Source: Rhodothermales bacterium
GTDB taxonomy: Bacteria; Bacteroidota; Rhodothermia; Rhodothermales; VXPQ01
DNA: 64,000 nt
Direction: 5' to 3'
Assembly (NCBI GenBank): GCA_951812335.1
Contig: OX638293.1
Coordinates: forward strand, 1,720,731-1,784,730
Shown here: positions 25,923 to 34,914 of the stretch, piece after piece
Numbering within the stretch: position 1 is the first letter of the stretch
Layout of the letters: each line of letters begins with the position of its first letter
The notes under the pieces: model-generated
The model's database searches: none
The model's input: the letters and a program-made list of their open reading frames with translations, nothing else
What the model was told of the DNA's origin: nothing
Translations under genes and position numbers: made by a program

Positions 25923-28204
25923 TTGATGACCACGAATTTGCCCCGGTATGTCTGTCCGTCCGATGCGTGTACGACGAAGAAATACACCCCGGAAGCGATC
26001 TCCTGATCGTTCCGAGTCACCTGAAACCAGGGGGTGGAATATTGCGCCGCATCATGTTCGATCGTTTGCACAAGCTGCCCGCTGTACGAATAGATCTCGA
26101 TGGTGGCTTGCTCTGGAAGTCCATAGAAGCCGATTTGCTGCCCTGGCGAGTTGTTTCCCGTTCCGCCGCCGGTAAAGCCGCTGTTCAGATAGAATGGGTT
26201 CGGCACCGCATGGACCTCGGTGAGTTCTACGGCAGGTCCGAGTCCGGCCGTGGATTGCGTGAGGTTTGTTCTTCCGCTGACGTTGCCTGCCGCATCCACC
26301 GATGTTACAGAATACCACTGCGATTCCCCGACAATCGTTTCGTCGTCTATGACCTCGTACATATCTCCATCCACGAGATACTGCGCACTGCCTACCGGCA
26401 CTTCGGCCAGAAGCGTCCACGGCCCGATAGCGGCACTCGATTTATATACATGGTACGTCGCCGGAGGACCCGTCAGGCGGGGATGCGTGAATTCCTCTTG
26501 CGCGCGTCCCCATCGAATCACCGAGTGCGCGAATTCGTTGTTGCTTATGACAGTGATGGGGGCGGGGGGCGGCGTGGGGATCTGGTACAGCCCGTCCGGA
26601 GCGTTGTCCTCGGGCCAGAGCGGAAGAACGGGAGGCTTGCCCGTATAGGCATTGTAGGCCATGTCCGCGACGTCCTTCACCGTTCGTACGTCGGAATTCA
26701 CATAGTCGGGATAGCCGTAGTCGCCGAGGTAATTTTGCGTAAGAACCTGTCCCGAGGCAGGATCTTTCACTACGTCGTTCCATCGCGGGACCAGATGCCA
26801 GGGCAGTTGCTCGTCGATCACCTCGCCCAGCCCGCCGCCTTCGTCCCAATCGTTGGGATCTTCCGTGGCGCCGTACCCGACCACTTCCGCGTAAGAGAAC
26901 TCGATTTTCTCTCCCTGTTCCAGGATGTAGGGACCGAAAACGATATGGTGACCGACCGCTTTATACGACTGGCGGAAATTGTATGCGCCCCGCCCGGTCC
27001 AGCGTAGTGAATCCGAGTCTTCCGTTCCGGGCGGAGGCGGAAAGACCGTTTCCCGGTATGGGGTGTAGGTGCCGCTCCAACGGGTATACGGCACCAGCTT
27101 GGGTATCATTTTGTCTTCCCGCGAATTCCCGCTCTCCACCTTGTTCATGAACGGTTGCTTGAGCGTACTGTCCGCGGTGATCATCCGATCGTTGGAAACA
27201 CGGGGATCGAGGGCGAACGTTTCGCCCCGTTTGGCGAGGTGGTTTCTGTCGTAGAACAACATCTGGATACCGGGAACCTGAGGCGACATCAGTCCTCCTC
27301 CTTGGTCGCCCGAACTGGCGAATGTCGAGAAATACTTCGGTTCCGGCTTGCCGCCATCGGAAAAATCGGTGTCCAGACCATTGCCGTTGTTGACGACATA
27401 GCGCAGCCAGCGATGGCGATCGAAATATCCGAACAGATCGTTTTTATACATGAAATCGTATTCCCACGTCCCGTACCATCGCTGGAAGCCTAACATCGAA
27501 GGGGCTACCCCGTAGTGAAAGCCGATAAGAACCTCATATAGCGTCTCGTCGGTATTCGCTACGCCGTCCCCGTCCGTGTCCCCCGTGTTTTCGAAAGTAT
27601 ATTCGAAAATGATCAGATCGTCGTAGTCCGGGTAGCTCCAGGCTCGCGTGGTGCGGGTCACGGTGATGCCGGTGTTTGTCGCCCATTGGGACACGATGAT
27701 CTCTTCCGCCTCATCCGGATCGTAGTTCGGGTTGAGCGTGCCGTCGTCGAGCAAGGGATAATTCTCGATCCGCTCGATGGAGATGGGAAACGAATAGACG
27801 CCTGCCACGGTGATCGGAATGTGTTGACCGGAAGACCCGCCAAACGAGTATAACCGCTCCGTAAGATCGAACGGATTGGCGTCTTTATAAGAGGCGGCGA
27901 TGGAAATACCCCCTCCTATGATGTTATGCTGTCCGCTGTACTGAAGTCCGTCGATGTTGGTGGCGGAGTTGCCGGGCCACTCCATCAGCGGTTCCAACGT
28001 GATATCGTGGTCGCGGTAGTGCCACCTTCGCCCGATTTCGCCGGTGTTATAGACGGTCTCATGCAGCATTCCGCGCTTGTGCACACGCGACTCACGGAGT
28101 TGTTGCCCCTCGACCGTGCCTGTACACAACAGGAACGGCAACGCAACAAGCGCGGTGGCGCGTACCGTCATGGCGGATATTTTTCTTCGTTCGATCTTTT
28201 TCAC
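25919..28204 (-). CDS. Large secreted protein with T9SS-type tail, partner of TonB receptor
   Basis: This 761-residue exported protein has no recognised enzymatic domain. A signal peptide ends near GTVEGQQ. The middle includes a Ca-binding-like TDGDGVANTDETL segment, a Fn3-like part (SRVIRWGRAQEEF-type region through TYHVYKSSAAIGPW) and a final FlgD-like sorting domain (AVPNPFYLNSG ... SYSGQLVQTI ... IASGVYFFVV). It starts with GTG at 28204, overlapping the TonB receptor stop by 4 bp; an ATG at 28171 is an alternative. The tight pairing suggests it works with the receptor, perhaps in place of SusD, though it shows no SusD features. Function unknown. Confidence 0.68.
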   Translation of the reverse strand: MKKIERRKISAMTVRATALVALPFLLCTGTVEGQQLRESRVHKRGMLHETVYNTGEIGRRWHYRDHDITLEPLMEWPGNSATNIDGLQYSGQHNIIGGGISIAASYKDANPFDLTERLYSFGGSSGQHIPITVAGVYSFPISIERIENYPLLDDGTLNPNYDPDEAEEIIVSQWATNTGITVTRTTRAWSYPDYDDLIIFEYTFENTGDTDGDGVANTDETLYEVLIGFHYGVAPSMLGFQRWYGTWEYDFMYKNDLFGYFDRHRWLRYVVNNGNGLDTDFSDGGKPEPKYFSTFASSGDQGGGLMSPQVPGIQMLFYDRNHLAKRGETFALDPRVSNDRMITADSTLKQPFMNKVESGNSREDKMIPKLVPYTRWSGTYTPYRETVFPPPPGTEDSDSLRWTGRGAYNFRQSYKAVGHHIVFGPYILEQGEKIEFSYAEVVGYGATEDPNDWDEGGGLGEVIDEQLPWHLVPRWNDVVKDPASGQVLTQNYLGDYGYPDYVNSDVRTVKDVADMAYNAYTGKPPVLPLWPEDNAPDGLYQIPTPPPAPITVISNNEFAHSVIRWGRAQEEFTHPRLTGPPATYHVYKSSAAIGPWTLLAEVPVGSAQYLVDGDMYEVIDDETIVGESQWYSVTSVDAAGNVSGRTNLTQSTAGLGPAVELTEVHAVPNPFYLNSGFTGGGTGNNSPGQQIGFYGLPEQATIEIYSYSGQLVQTIEHDAAQYSTPWFQVTRNDQEIASGVYFFVVHASDGQTYRGKFVVIK

Positions 28205-31032
28205 AGGTCCACGACCACCCCCAGGCGAATGGAACGGGGCGGGTTGCTGTAAATGCGGAAGGTCTGCAGGGCGGCAAGGTTGGGATTGTTGCTATCCGGC
28301 AGTGCGTATTCAATGTCGTCCCCGTCCTCGTACCGCCGTAGCGTCTCGGAGTCAAGAAAGACCCGATTGTAGTTATACACCCTTACGTTGAAGAGATTAA
28401 ACACCTCGGCGAAGACAGAAAGACGTGTTCCCTGTTGCGACACGCGGAGGGTCTTTGTGACCTTGAGATCGGTGTTGTGCTCTCCCGGGGTTCGTTCCGT
28501 ATTCAGCTTGGCGTAATTATCGCCGAGGAGTTCGCTGGGCGTGTAGGGGCGCCCGCTCCGGCTGTTATGGAGTATGTTGATTCGGATTCCCCCGAGCGGA
28601 TGTATTCTGCCGAAGCCTGGTCCCCATACATCGGGCGTGTTCAATCCGACGATGAGTATCAGGGCATGGCGGCGGTCGTAATTGAGTAAAATATCCCGCG
28701 TGGAAGGCGCTTGTGTCTGGTCGTTATTCTCGTCAATAATCGGGCTGCGCCCCGTTGGCGAGGAGTTTTTGCCCGTGGCGACGGAGAAGTGATAGCGTAC
28801 GGAACCCGACAGGAATCCTTGTCTTTTGTTCAATCGCAGGCTGAATCCCCGGACATCGGCGTAGTCCCGGTTTCCGGTGGTCTCGTACAGGTTATCGTTG
28901 GCGTCAATGTAAACGACCCGCTGAATAAGGTTCTTGACGTCTTTATAGTACCCGCTCAGGTCCAGCGTAAAACCCTTGGCCAGCCCGAATACGAGTCCCA
29001 CGTCGTAACTTTTTGTTTCCTCCGGTTCCAGACGGGGATTGCCCAACCGCCGGGGCTCAGCGGTTCCCAGATTTTCATTGAACAGGGTGGTGCGCTGGCC
29101 GATCAAATGCTGCAGGCCGGGCCGCTTGAGGTAGTTGCCGTAGTTCAGGTGAAAGACCGCCCGTTCATTGATTGGAAACGAAAAGCCCAATCTCGGTTGT
29201 AGCCGCGCGACCAGGGGGGTCTCTGCCTTTGCCGCCGATTCCTCGTTGATCAAAGCGGGGTTGTCCGCATCGCGAAACGGGGAGAACGTATCCTGATAGT
29301 ACTGTACGTTCTGATCGTAAAAGTCCAGGCGCAGCCCAAGGTTGGCGATCATCCCCTGGAATTCCATCTTGTCCTGCACGTATACCGCGCCTTCATAGGG
29401 TTTGGCGGCATAAAATTCGCGCACCGCACTGGAGCGGGAGGAATGGTTCAGGCGATTCTCTACGTTGATGTCGTACAGGTTGTTTTGTATGCCCGCCTTG
29501 ATCTGATGGTTGTTGGTGACCTGACTGGTGATGGATCCTGTCAGCGACCAGGTCCATGAGTTTTCATCGAAGAAGTCGTCGTCCATGACGCCGGTACGGA
29601 AACCGTCATCCCAGTACAGCCGCTCCCAGACGGCACGATCATAGATGTCGTCCCGAAAGCGATCCGGATCGATCACATCCACCCCTTCTTTCAGGCGGGT
29701 ATGCATTCCATTGAGGTTCACCTCATAGAATGTGCGGTCACTGACGATCTGAGAGAAATTCATTCCCAGACCTGCCGAACGATCGAGGACCTTATTCGCC
29801 CCTATCACCCGATCGTAGACCCACCTATAGAATCCTCCCGAGGAATAACTGAGTTCCTGCTGGTAGGCATTGCCATACAGCCCGTTGATCTTGAACTTGA
29901 TTCCCGGGGTCGGTTTGTACACGTAGTTGCCCATGACCTGATACTGCCGGTTCGGCTCCGGGGCGGGCAGCATGGGCCAGACACGGTGGATTTGCGTTGC
30001 AATGAACATCCTGCTTTTGCTCGAAAGCGGGCCGCCGGTAGTGAAATCCACAAGGGCGTCCCACTGGTTGTCATATTCGTACCCGATGTCGCGGTGCGTC
30101 TGCCGCCATAGATCGTAAGCCAGCTGTGCTCCCGCATCAGGGTCTACCCTGGATCCGAAACCACGTCCGACCGCACCCTGCCATCGGGGGCGATCGTCGT
30201 TCTCCGGGTCCGGGGTTTTCCACCACTCCAGATTGTTCAGTAGGCGGATATAGGGATTCGTCGCCGGGTCGTATACGCTGCCGCCAAAATGCTTGTAGTT
30301 GGGGACGCGAGTGCGAAATTCGCTGCGGCTTCTCCATACGGATCCGCCCTCCTTGGTAGAGATGTTGATGACGCCGCTCATGGCGTTGCCGTACTCGGCA
30401 GAAAACCCGCTTGTGATGACTTCGATCTCCTCGATCGCGCTCATCATGGGAGTGAAGGAGCGGGAAGAGTGAAGCGGGTTGACGATACCCATCCCGGCCA
30501 GCACATACAGTTCCTCGTTTGATCGTCCTCCTCGGAAGTGGCCGTCATTCACCTCGGCCTGTAGACCCAATACGTCCCCCAGATCTGTTACGCCTGCAAT
30601 TTGCTCCACATCTTCGGGTCGGACAATCTCCAGCGTTGCCGTCTGATCCATTTCCACGTCGGGACGCTCGGCGATGATTATCACCTCATCTCCCTCGATG
30701 GTGGTTGCCTCAAGCGCGAAATTCACGGTCGTCGTGCGGTTGATATTGACGACGACCCCTGTTTGCGTTACTGCCTGAAAGCCAATGAAGGACGTAACGA
30801 GATTATAGGTGCCTGGCTCGATATTGAGGATAAAGTAACGTCCATCTCCGTCGGTGGAGGCGCCGCGCGTGGTTCCGTCGATAACCACATTTACGTTGGG
30901 CATCGGCGCGCCCGTATCCGCTTCCGTAACGACGCCTGTAATTTTTCCGGTCTGAGCGGCAACCGGGAGGGCTACCGCAAGACCCAGAATACCGGCGAAC
31001 AGAAGTTTCCAGAGGCTATGAAGAGATGACAT
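28201..31032 (-). CDS. SusC/CirA-like TonB-dependent receptor with carboxypeptidase-regulatory domain
   Basis: This 943-residue outer-membrane receptor has a signal peptide ending PVAAQ. Residues ~30-115 form a carboxypeptidase-regulatory-like domain (GKITGVVTEADTGAPMPNVN ... ALEAT). A plug follows (EDVEQIAGVTDLGDVLGLQA ... SAIEEIEVITSGFSAEYGN ... GVINISTKEGG) and then a ~22-strand barrel. It is the first gene of a four-gene operon and lies beside alginate lyases, so oligoalginate uptake is a reasonable guess. However, no SusD follows, unlike classical Bacteroidota PULs. An operator-like dyad lies 46-62 bases upstream of its start. Confidence 0.88.
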   Translation of the reverse strand: MSSLHSLWKLLFAGILGLAVALPVAAQTGKITGVVTEADTGAPMPNVNVVIDGTTRGASTDGDGRYFILNIEPGTYNLVTSFIGFQAVTQTGVVVNINRTTTVNFALEATTIEGDEVIIIAERPDVEMDQTATLEIVRPEDVEQIAGVTDLGDVLGLQAEVNDGHFRGGRSNEELYVLAGMGIVNPLHSSRSFTPMMSAIEEIEVITSGFSAEYGNAMSGVINISTKEGGSVWRSRSEFRTRVPNYKHFGGSVYDPATNPYIRLLNNLEWWKTPDPENDDRPRWQGAVGRGFGSRVDPDAGAQLAYDLWRQTHRDIGYEYDNQWDALVDFTTGGPLSSKSRMFIATQIHRVWPMLPAPEPNRQYQVMGNYVYKPTPGIKFKINGLYGNAYQQELSYSSGGFYRWVYDRVIGANKVLDRSAGLGMNFSQIVSDRTFYEVNLNGMHTRLKEGVDVIDPDRFRDDIYDRAVWERLYWDDGFRTGVMDDDFFDENSWTWSLTGSITSQVTNNHQIKAGIQNNLYDINVENRLNHSSRSSAVREFYAAKPYEGAVYVQDKMEFQGMIANLGLRLDFYDQNVQYYQDTFSPFRDADNPALINEESAAKAETPLVARLQPRLGFSFPINERAVFHLNYGNYLKRPGLQHLIGQRTTLFNENLGTAEPRRLGNPRLEPEETKSYDVGLVFGLAKGFTLDLSGYYKDVKNLIQRVVYIDANDNLYETTGNRDYADVRGFSLRLNKRQGFLSGSVRYHFSVATGKNSSPTGRSPIIDENNDQTQAPSTRDILLNYDRRHALILIVGLNTPDVWGPGFGRIHPLGGIRINILHNSRSGRPYTPSELLGDNYAKLNTERTPGEHNTDLKVTKTLRVSQQGTRLSVFAEVFNLFNVRVYNYNRVFLDSETLRRYEDGDDIEYALPDSNNPNLAALQTFRIYSNPPRSIRLGVVVDL

Positions 31033-31234
31033 CGGGTTACGCCGGCGGTATGTGTTCTTAAGGCATCCCTGATTTATAACATGTCATACAAGTTAACGGT
31101 TCATAAAGGTATTGGCAAGAGTATTTTCCCGTTCTCCGTAAAATATTTTCCCGGCTTTTCCCGGTCATCCGCTATGGGCAGCGCGCTTGCTTATGGCGCA
31201 AGTCATCGGACTTTTGCTCATTCGCAGGATACCT
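31033..31234. other. Promoter region of the SusC operon
   Basis: This is about 200 non-coding bases upstream of the receptor and downstream of the kinase-like gene. It contains the operator candidate and the AT-rich segment ATAAATC just downstream of it on the transcribed strand. No terminator hairpin or RNA gene was seen. Confidence 0.45.
31078..31094. promoter_or_regulatory. Candidate FadR-type operator, SusC operon
   Basis: AACATGTCATACAAGTT is a 17-bp dyad with arms matching at 6 of 7 positions around a 3-base centre (TGT-CAT-ACA). It corresponds to the FadR-subfamily pattern and to the site at 20467-20483. It lies 46-62 bases before the receptor start, where it could overlap a promoter. 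Confidence 0.55.
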
Positions 31235-31843
31235 TTATCCCAACGCCGCCCACAACACCACCGTCATCGCAAACGGCACTCGGATATTATCGTTTACGGG
31301 CAGCTTCGGCGCTTCGACGATAGCGCCTGCAAGGGCAGCCAGCGCAGCTGTTCCTGCAGGGATATGTCCGAACGGCAAGAGGACGGCCCATGCTATGACT
31401 ACGAAGGCGATCGATCCTTCCAGCGTGCGATGCGTTCCCGGCCATGGCGTGCGTCCGTACCGTATTCCCGTGATGGCGGCGGCGGCGTCCGCAACCATGA
31501 AGGAAGCAAATCCCGGGACCACCACATCGACAGGGAAGAGGAGGGTAAGTAAGGTGGCGGAGACGACCACCCATGTGGCGCCGTTTATGACAACGTGTTC
31601 GCCTATAGCCGGTACTTCGGCGGGGCGCATCATATATCCGAAGAAACGGGCAATGAAGCGCGCAAACTTTTCCGACCTCGTGCGCAACGCATCGGCGCCT
31701 ATGGCGACAAGCGACAGGGGCAGCAGTACAAAAAGCGCAAGCGGCTTATCGAGAATATAAATACCCGCCGGGATGACCAGCGCCAGCAGATGAAGGCCTT
31801 TGCGCAGCGGTTCGTTGCGGGACAGGCGACGCAGGGGGGGCAT
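31235..31843 (-). CDS. Diacylglycerol/polyprenol kinase family membrane protein
   Basis: This protein of ~202 residues has several membrane segments and resembles the SEC59/VTE5-like CTP-dependent lipid-kinase family (dolichol, phytol and related kinases), which is related to phosphatidate cytidylyltransferases. Visible signatures are LRKGLHLLALVIPAG at the N-terminus, ASFMVADAAAAITGIRYGR in the middle and TLEGSIAFVVI after it. It probably phosphorylates an isoprenoid alcohol or diacylglycerol in the inner membrane. The ATG at 31843 gives the standard N-terminus; the frame opens further to 31891. It is divergent from hemE with ~140 bases between starts. Confidence 0.72.
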   Translation of the reverse strand: MPPLRRLSRNEPLRKGLHLLALVIPAGIYILDKPLALFVLLPLSLVAIGADALRTRSEKFARFIARFFGYMMRPAEVPAIGEHVVINGATWVVVSATLLTLLFPVDVVVPGFASFMVADAAAAITGIRYGRTPWPGTHRTLEGSIAFVVIAWAVLLPFGHIPAGTAALAALAGAIVEAPKLPVNDNIRVPFAMTVVLWAALG

Positions 31844-31986
31844 TGAGAACTGCGGACAGAAGTTGGGGTCTTCACTACCCGATGCGGGCACGTCAGCGAA
31901 CGGAGCCGATTTGAAAATGTTCGGAAATATATGTCGGAGCCGCTTGCATACGGAACATCCGGGGCCCGGACACTTTCTTTCGAACC

Positions 31987-33051
31987 ATGTACGATTTCCC
32001 CCCTCTGCAAAACGATCTTCTTCTGCGCGCTGCCCGCGGGGAAGACACGCCGCGCACCCCCGTATGGATGATGCGCCAGGCCGGGCGCTATCTTCCCGAA
32101 TACCGCGCGTTGCGCGCCGGAGAGTCGTTTTTCAAGGTGTGCCGCACTCCTGCCCTGGCCGCCGAGGTCACATTGCAGCCGATCGAACGGTTCGATCTGG
32201 ACGCGGCGATCATTTTCTCCGACATTCTCGTGGTGCCCCAGGCCATGGGTATGGAGGTTCGTATGGAGAAGGGGGAGGGGCCCGTGTTTCCCGAACCGCT
32301 GCGCCAGCCGGACGACCTGGATCGCCTGCTGACGCCCGACGTATCGACTGAACTGGGCTACGTGTTCGATGCGTTGACCGCAGTGCGGCGCGCCCTTGCC
32401 GGCCGTGTCCCGCTCATCGGTTTCTGCGGCGGCCCGTGGACGCTTATGGCCTACATGGTCGAAGGGGCAGGAAGCAAACAATTCGCCCAGGCGCGTTCCT
32501 GGCTGCACAGATATCCCCTGGCGGCGCATGAACTCTTGCGTTGCCTGACCGATATTCTTGCGGACTATCTGATCCGGCAGGTTGAGGCAGGGGCGCAGGT
32601 TGTGCAGGTGTTCGATTCGTGGGCAGGTCTTCTTGGTCCCAGAGAATTCGCCACGTTTTCGCTTCCTTATTTGCGCGATCTGGCGCATCGTTTCAAACAG
32701 GCGCATCCCGAGGCGCCGTGTATCGTATTTGCCCGCGGCGCGCACCATGCCCTGAAGGCCCTGGCCGATACGGAGTACGATGTGATCGGGCTGGACTGGA
32801 CGATGGATCCTGTAGCGGCCCGAAAAAAGACCGGCCATAAAACATTGCAGGGCAATCTCGATCCTGCCGTCCTTTTCGCGAAACCCAGTACGATTCGCGC
32901 CGAAGTACGTCGCATGCTGGAGGCATTCGGTCCCCGGCGCCATATCGCGAACCTGGGCCATGGCATGCACCCCAACCACGACCCGGCGCATGCCCGCATT
33001 TTCGTGGACGCCGTGCATGAATTTTCCGAAACGATGCGCGCCCCGGAATGA
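31987..33051 (+). CDS. hemE: Uroporphyrinogen decarboxylase
   Basis: This 354-residue enzyme decarboxylates the four acetate groups of uroporphyrinogen III to coproporphyrinogen III. The N-terminal signature PVWMMRQAGRYLPEYRALR and the substrate-pocket segment IIFSDILVVPQAMG are unmistakable, as is the later GFCGGPWTLMAYM. The full length agrees with the family. It is the first gene of a haem cluster on this strand, and its TGA overlaps the ATG of the next gene by 4 bp. Confidence 0.96.
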   Translation: MYDFPPLQNDLLLRAARGEDTPRTPVWMMRQAGRYLPEYRALRAGESFFKVCRTPALAAEVTLQPIERFDLDAAIIFSDILVVPQAMGMEVRMEKGEGPVFPEPLRQPDDLDRLLTPDVSTELGYVFDALTAVRRALAGRVPLIGFCGGPWTLMAYMVEGAGSKQFAQARSWLHRYPLAAHELLRCLTDILADYLIRQVEAGAQVVQVFDSWAGLLGPREFATFSLPYLRDLAHRFKQAHPEAPCIVFARGAHHALKALADTEYDVIGLDWTMDPVAARKKTGHKTLQGNLDPAVLFAKPSTIRAEVRRMLEAFGPRRHIANLGHGMHPNHDPAHARIFVDAVHEFSETMRAPE

Positions 33052-33821
33052 ACGCATCCGATGCGAATATATGCGGTCCGGACCTGGTCGACCCAAACCG
33101 GCCGGATCTCCACATCCTGTACATGGACAACCACCTTCTGGTGGTAAACAAGCCGCCCGGAATGCTTGTGCAGCAGGACGAAACGAACGATCCGGACCTT
33201 CTCCGCCTCGGAAAGCGGTATCTCAAGGAAACTTTTAAGAAGAAAGGGCAGGCCTTTCTCGGCCTCGTACATCGTCTTGATCGCCCCGCCTCGGGGGTTG
33301 TCGTATTGGCCCGTACCTCGAAAGCGGCGGCTCGTCTTTCGGATCAGTTCCGGAAGCGGATCCCCGAAAAGGAGTATCTCGCGTTGGTGGAAGGCGCTTG
33401 CACCGGGGGCGGTACGCTCCGGCATACCCTTGCAGCCAGTGCGCGGAGCGGCGTGCGCATTGTGCCCGCCGGAGATGTTTCAGGCAAGGAAGCCCGGCTC
33501 CGGTGGCGGTCGCTCGGCGTGCGGGACGATCTGAGCCTCCTGTCGGTACGGCTGGAAACAGGCCGAAAACACCAGATTCGCGTACAATTTTCGGCGGAGG
33601 GGCATCCGATCCTGGGGGATTTTCGGTATGGCGCCGTGCGGGAACTGGACGGGCGCAACCTTGCGTTGCATGCCTGCCGGCTCACGGTGGCGCATCCGAT
33701 TACGCACGAGCGCATGACGTTTTGCACGCCGCCTCCTCCGGCCTGGAGAACGTTGTTCGCTCGGGAAATCGCACAGATGCTTGCGTCATCCGATACCCCG
33801 GCGTATCCGGCAGAACCCTGA
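33048..33821 (+). CDS. RluA-family RNA pseudouridine synthase
   Basis: This 257-residue member of the RluA/RsuA-type pseudouridine synthases has no S4 domain. The catalytic motif VHRLDRPASGVVVLARTS contains the essential Asp in HRLD. Other family pieces are ILYMDNHLLVVNKPPGMLVQ near the N-terminus and the RKHQIRVQFSAEGHPILGD substrate loop. It probably modifies rRNA or tRNA uridine, but the exact target cannot be told. It is co-transcribed within the haem cluster (4-bp overlap with hemE, 26 bases to hemF), which does not by itself suggest a haem-related role. Confidence 0.9.
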   Translation: MNASDANICGPDLVDPNRPDLHILYMDNHLLVVNKPPGMLVQQDETNDPDLLRLGKRYLKETFKKKGQAFLGLVHRLDRPASGVVVLARTSKAAARLSDQFRKRIPEKEYLALVEGACTGGGTLRHTLAASARSGVRIVPAGDVSGKEARLRWRSLGVRDDLSLLSVRLETGRKHQIRVQFSAEGHPILGDFRYGAVRELDGRNLALHACRLTVAHPITHERMTFCTPPPPAWRTLFAREIAQMLASSDTPAYPAEP

Positions 33822-33847
33822 CGGAAGACCACGGCTATCTTTTTTTC

Positions 33848-34810
33848 ATGTCGATGTCGCCCATTCATAACCCGGAAACCGTCGGCGGACGCATGCAAGC
33901 CTTCGTACAAGAGCTTCAGCGTACGATCCGCGACGCGATCGAGGAAATGGACGGGCAAGCCGTTTTCCGGGAAGATGCGTGGTTGCGGCCTGGTGGCGGG
34001 GGCGGTTTGTCGGCTGTGCTTTCCGAGGGCGCCGTGTTCGAAAAGGCAGGCGTCAATACGTCCGTTGTGCATGGAGAACTGCCCGAACAGGTGCTTGCAG
34101 ATCTCTTGGGGAATGTCTCGGGGGGGGGTACGCGCCATTTTTTTGCTACGGGTATTTCTCTGGTTTTCCATCCGAGGAATCCTCATGTTCCTTCGGTCCA
34201 CGCCAATTTTCGGTATTTCGCGCTGGGCGATGACCTTGCCCGCCCGGTGGATCAATGGTTCGGGGGAGGCGCCGACCTGACGCCGTACTATCCTGTTCCG
34301 GAGGATGTACGGCATTTCCACCGGACCTGGAAAGATGTGTGCGATGCGCACGATGTGGCCGATTACGAGGCGTTCAGGAAACGGTGCGATACGTATTTCT
34401 ATTTGCCGCATAGGGGAGAAGCGCGTGGTGTCGGCGGCGTCTTCTTCGACGGTTTGCGGGAGGCGCCGGAAGAAACGTTCGCGTTTGTGCAGGAAGCCGG
34501 CAAGGCCTTTCTGCATGCATACGTCCCCATTGTGGCGCGTCAACAGCAGGAACCCTATGGCGAACGCGAACGGACATTTCAGGCGTTTCGGCGTGCGCGA
34601 TATGTCGAATTCAATCTGCTCTACGATCGCGGTACGAAATTTGGCGTAGATACCGGCGGGCGGACGGAAAGCATTCTGATGAGCATGCCGCCAGTAGCAC
34701 GGTGGGAGTACGACTGGACGCCCGATCCCGGTACGCCCGAGGCTCGCCTTCAGTGGTTTTTGCAACCCAGGGACTGGCTTTCCCTGCCGCCCGGAAGCGA
34801 TGCGCCGTGA
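33848..34810 (+). CDS. hemF: Oxygen-dependent coproporphyrinogen III oxidase
   Basis: This 320-residue cytoplasmic enzyme oxidatively decarboxylates coproporphyrinogen III to protoporphyrinogen IX using O2. Signatures are FFATGISLVFHPRNPHVPSV, NFRYF, WFGGGADLTPYYP and the later FNLLYDRGTKFGV. HemF implies that haem can be made under oxic conditions. The open frame begins at 33398 inside the rluA-like gene in another phase. The ATG at 33848 is used because it lies just after that gene's stop and gives the standard length. Confidence 0.95.
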   Translation: MSMSPIHNPETVGGRMQAFVQELQRTIRDAIEEMDGQAVFREDAWLRPGGGGGLSAVLSEGAVFEKAGVNTSVVHGELPEQVLADLLGNVSGGGTRHFFATGISLVFHPRNPHVPSVHANFRYFALGDDLARPVDQWFGGGADLTPYYPVPEDVRHFHRTWKDVCDAHDVADYEAFRKRCDTYFYLPHRGEARGVGGVFFDGLREAPEETFAFVQEAGKAFLHAYVPIVARQQQEPYGERERTFQAFRRARYVEFNLLYDRGTKFGVDTGGRTESILMSMPPVARWEYDWTPDPGTPEARLQWFLQPRDWLSLPPGSDAP

Positions 34811-34914
34811 AGTGACCCCTTCGGAGTTAGTGGAAACTTCAACGTCCGGGCGAAACCGCGAGGGTATTTTATCCGAATAAATGGCGCCCCTTTTTCCGTA
34901 CCGTATCTTTCTCC

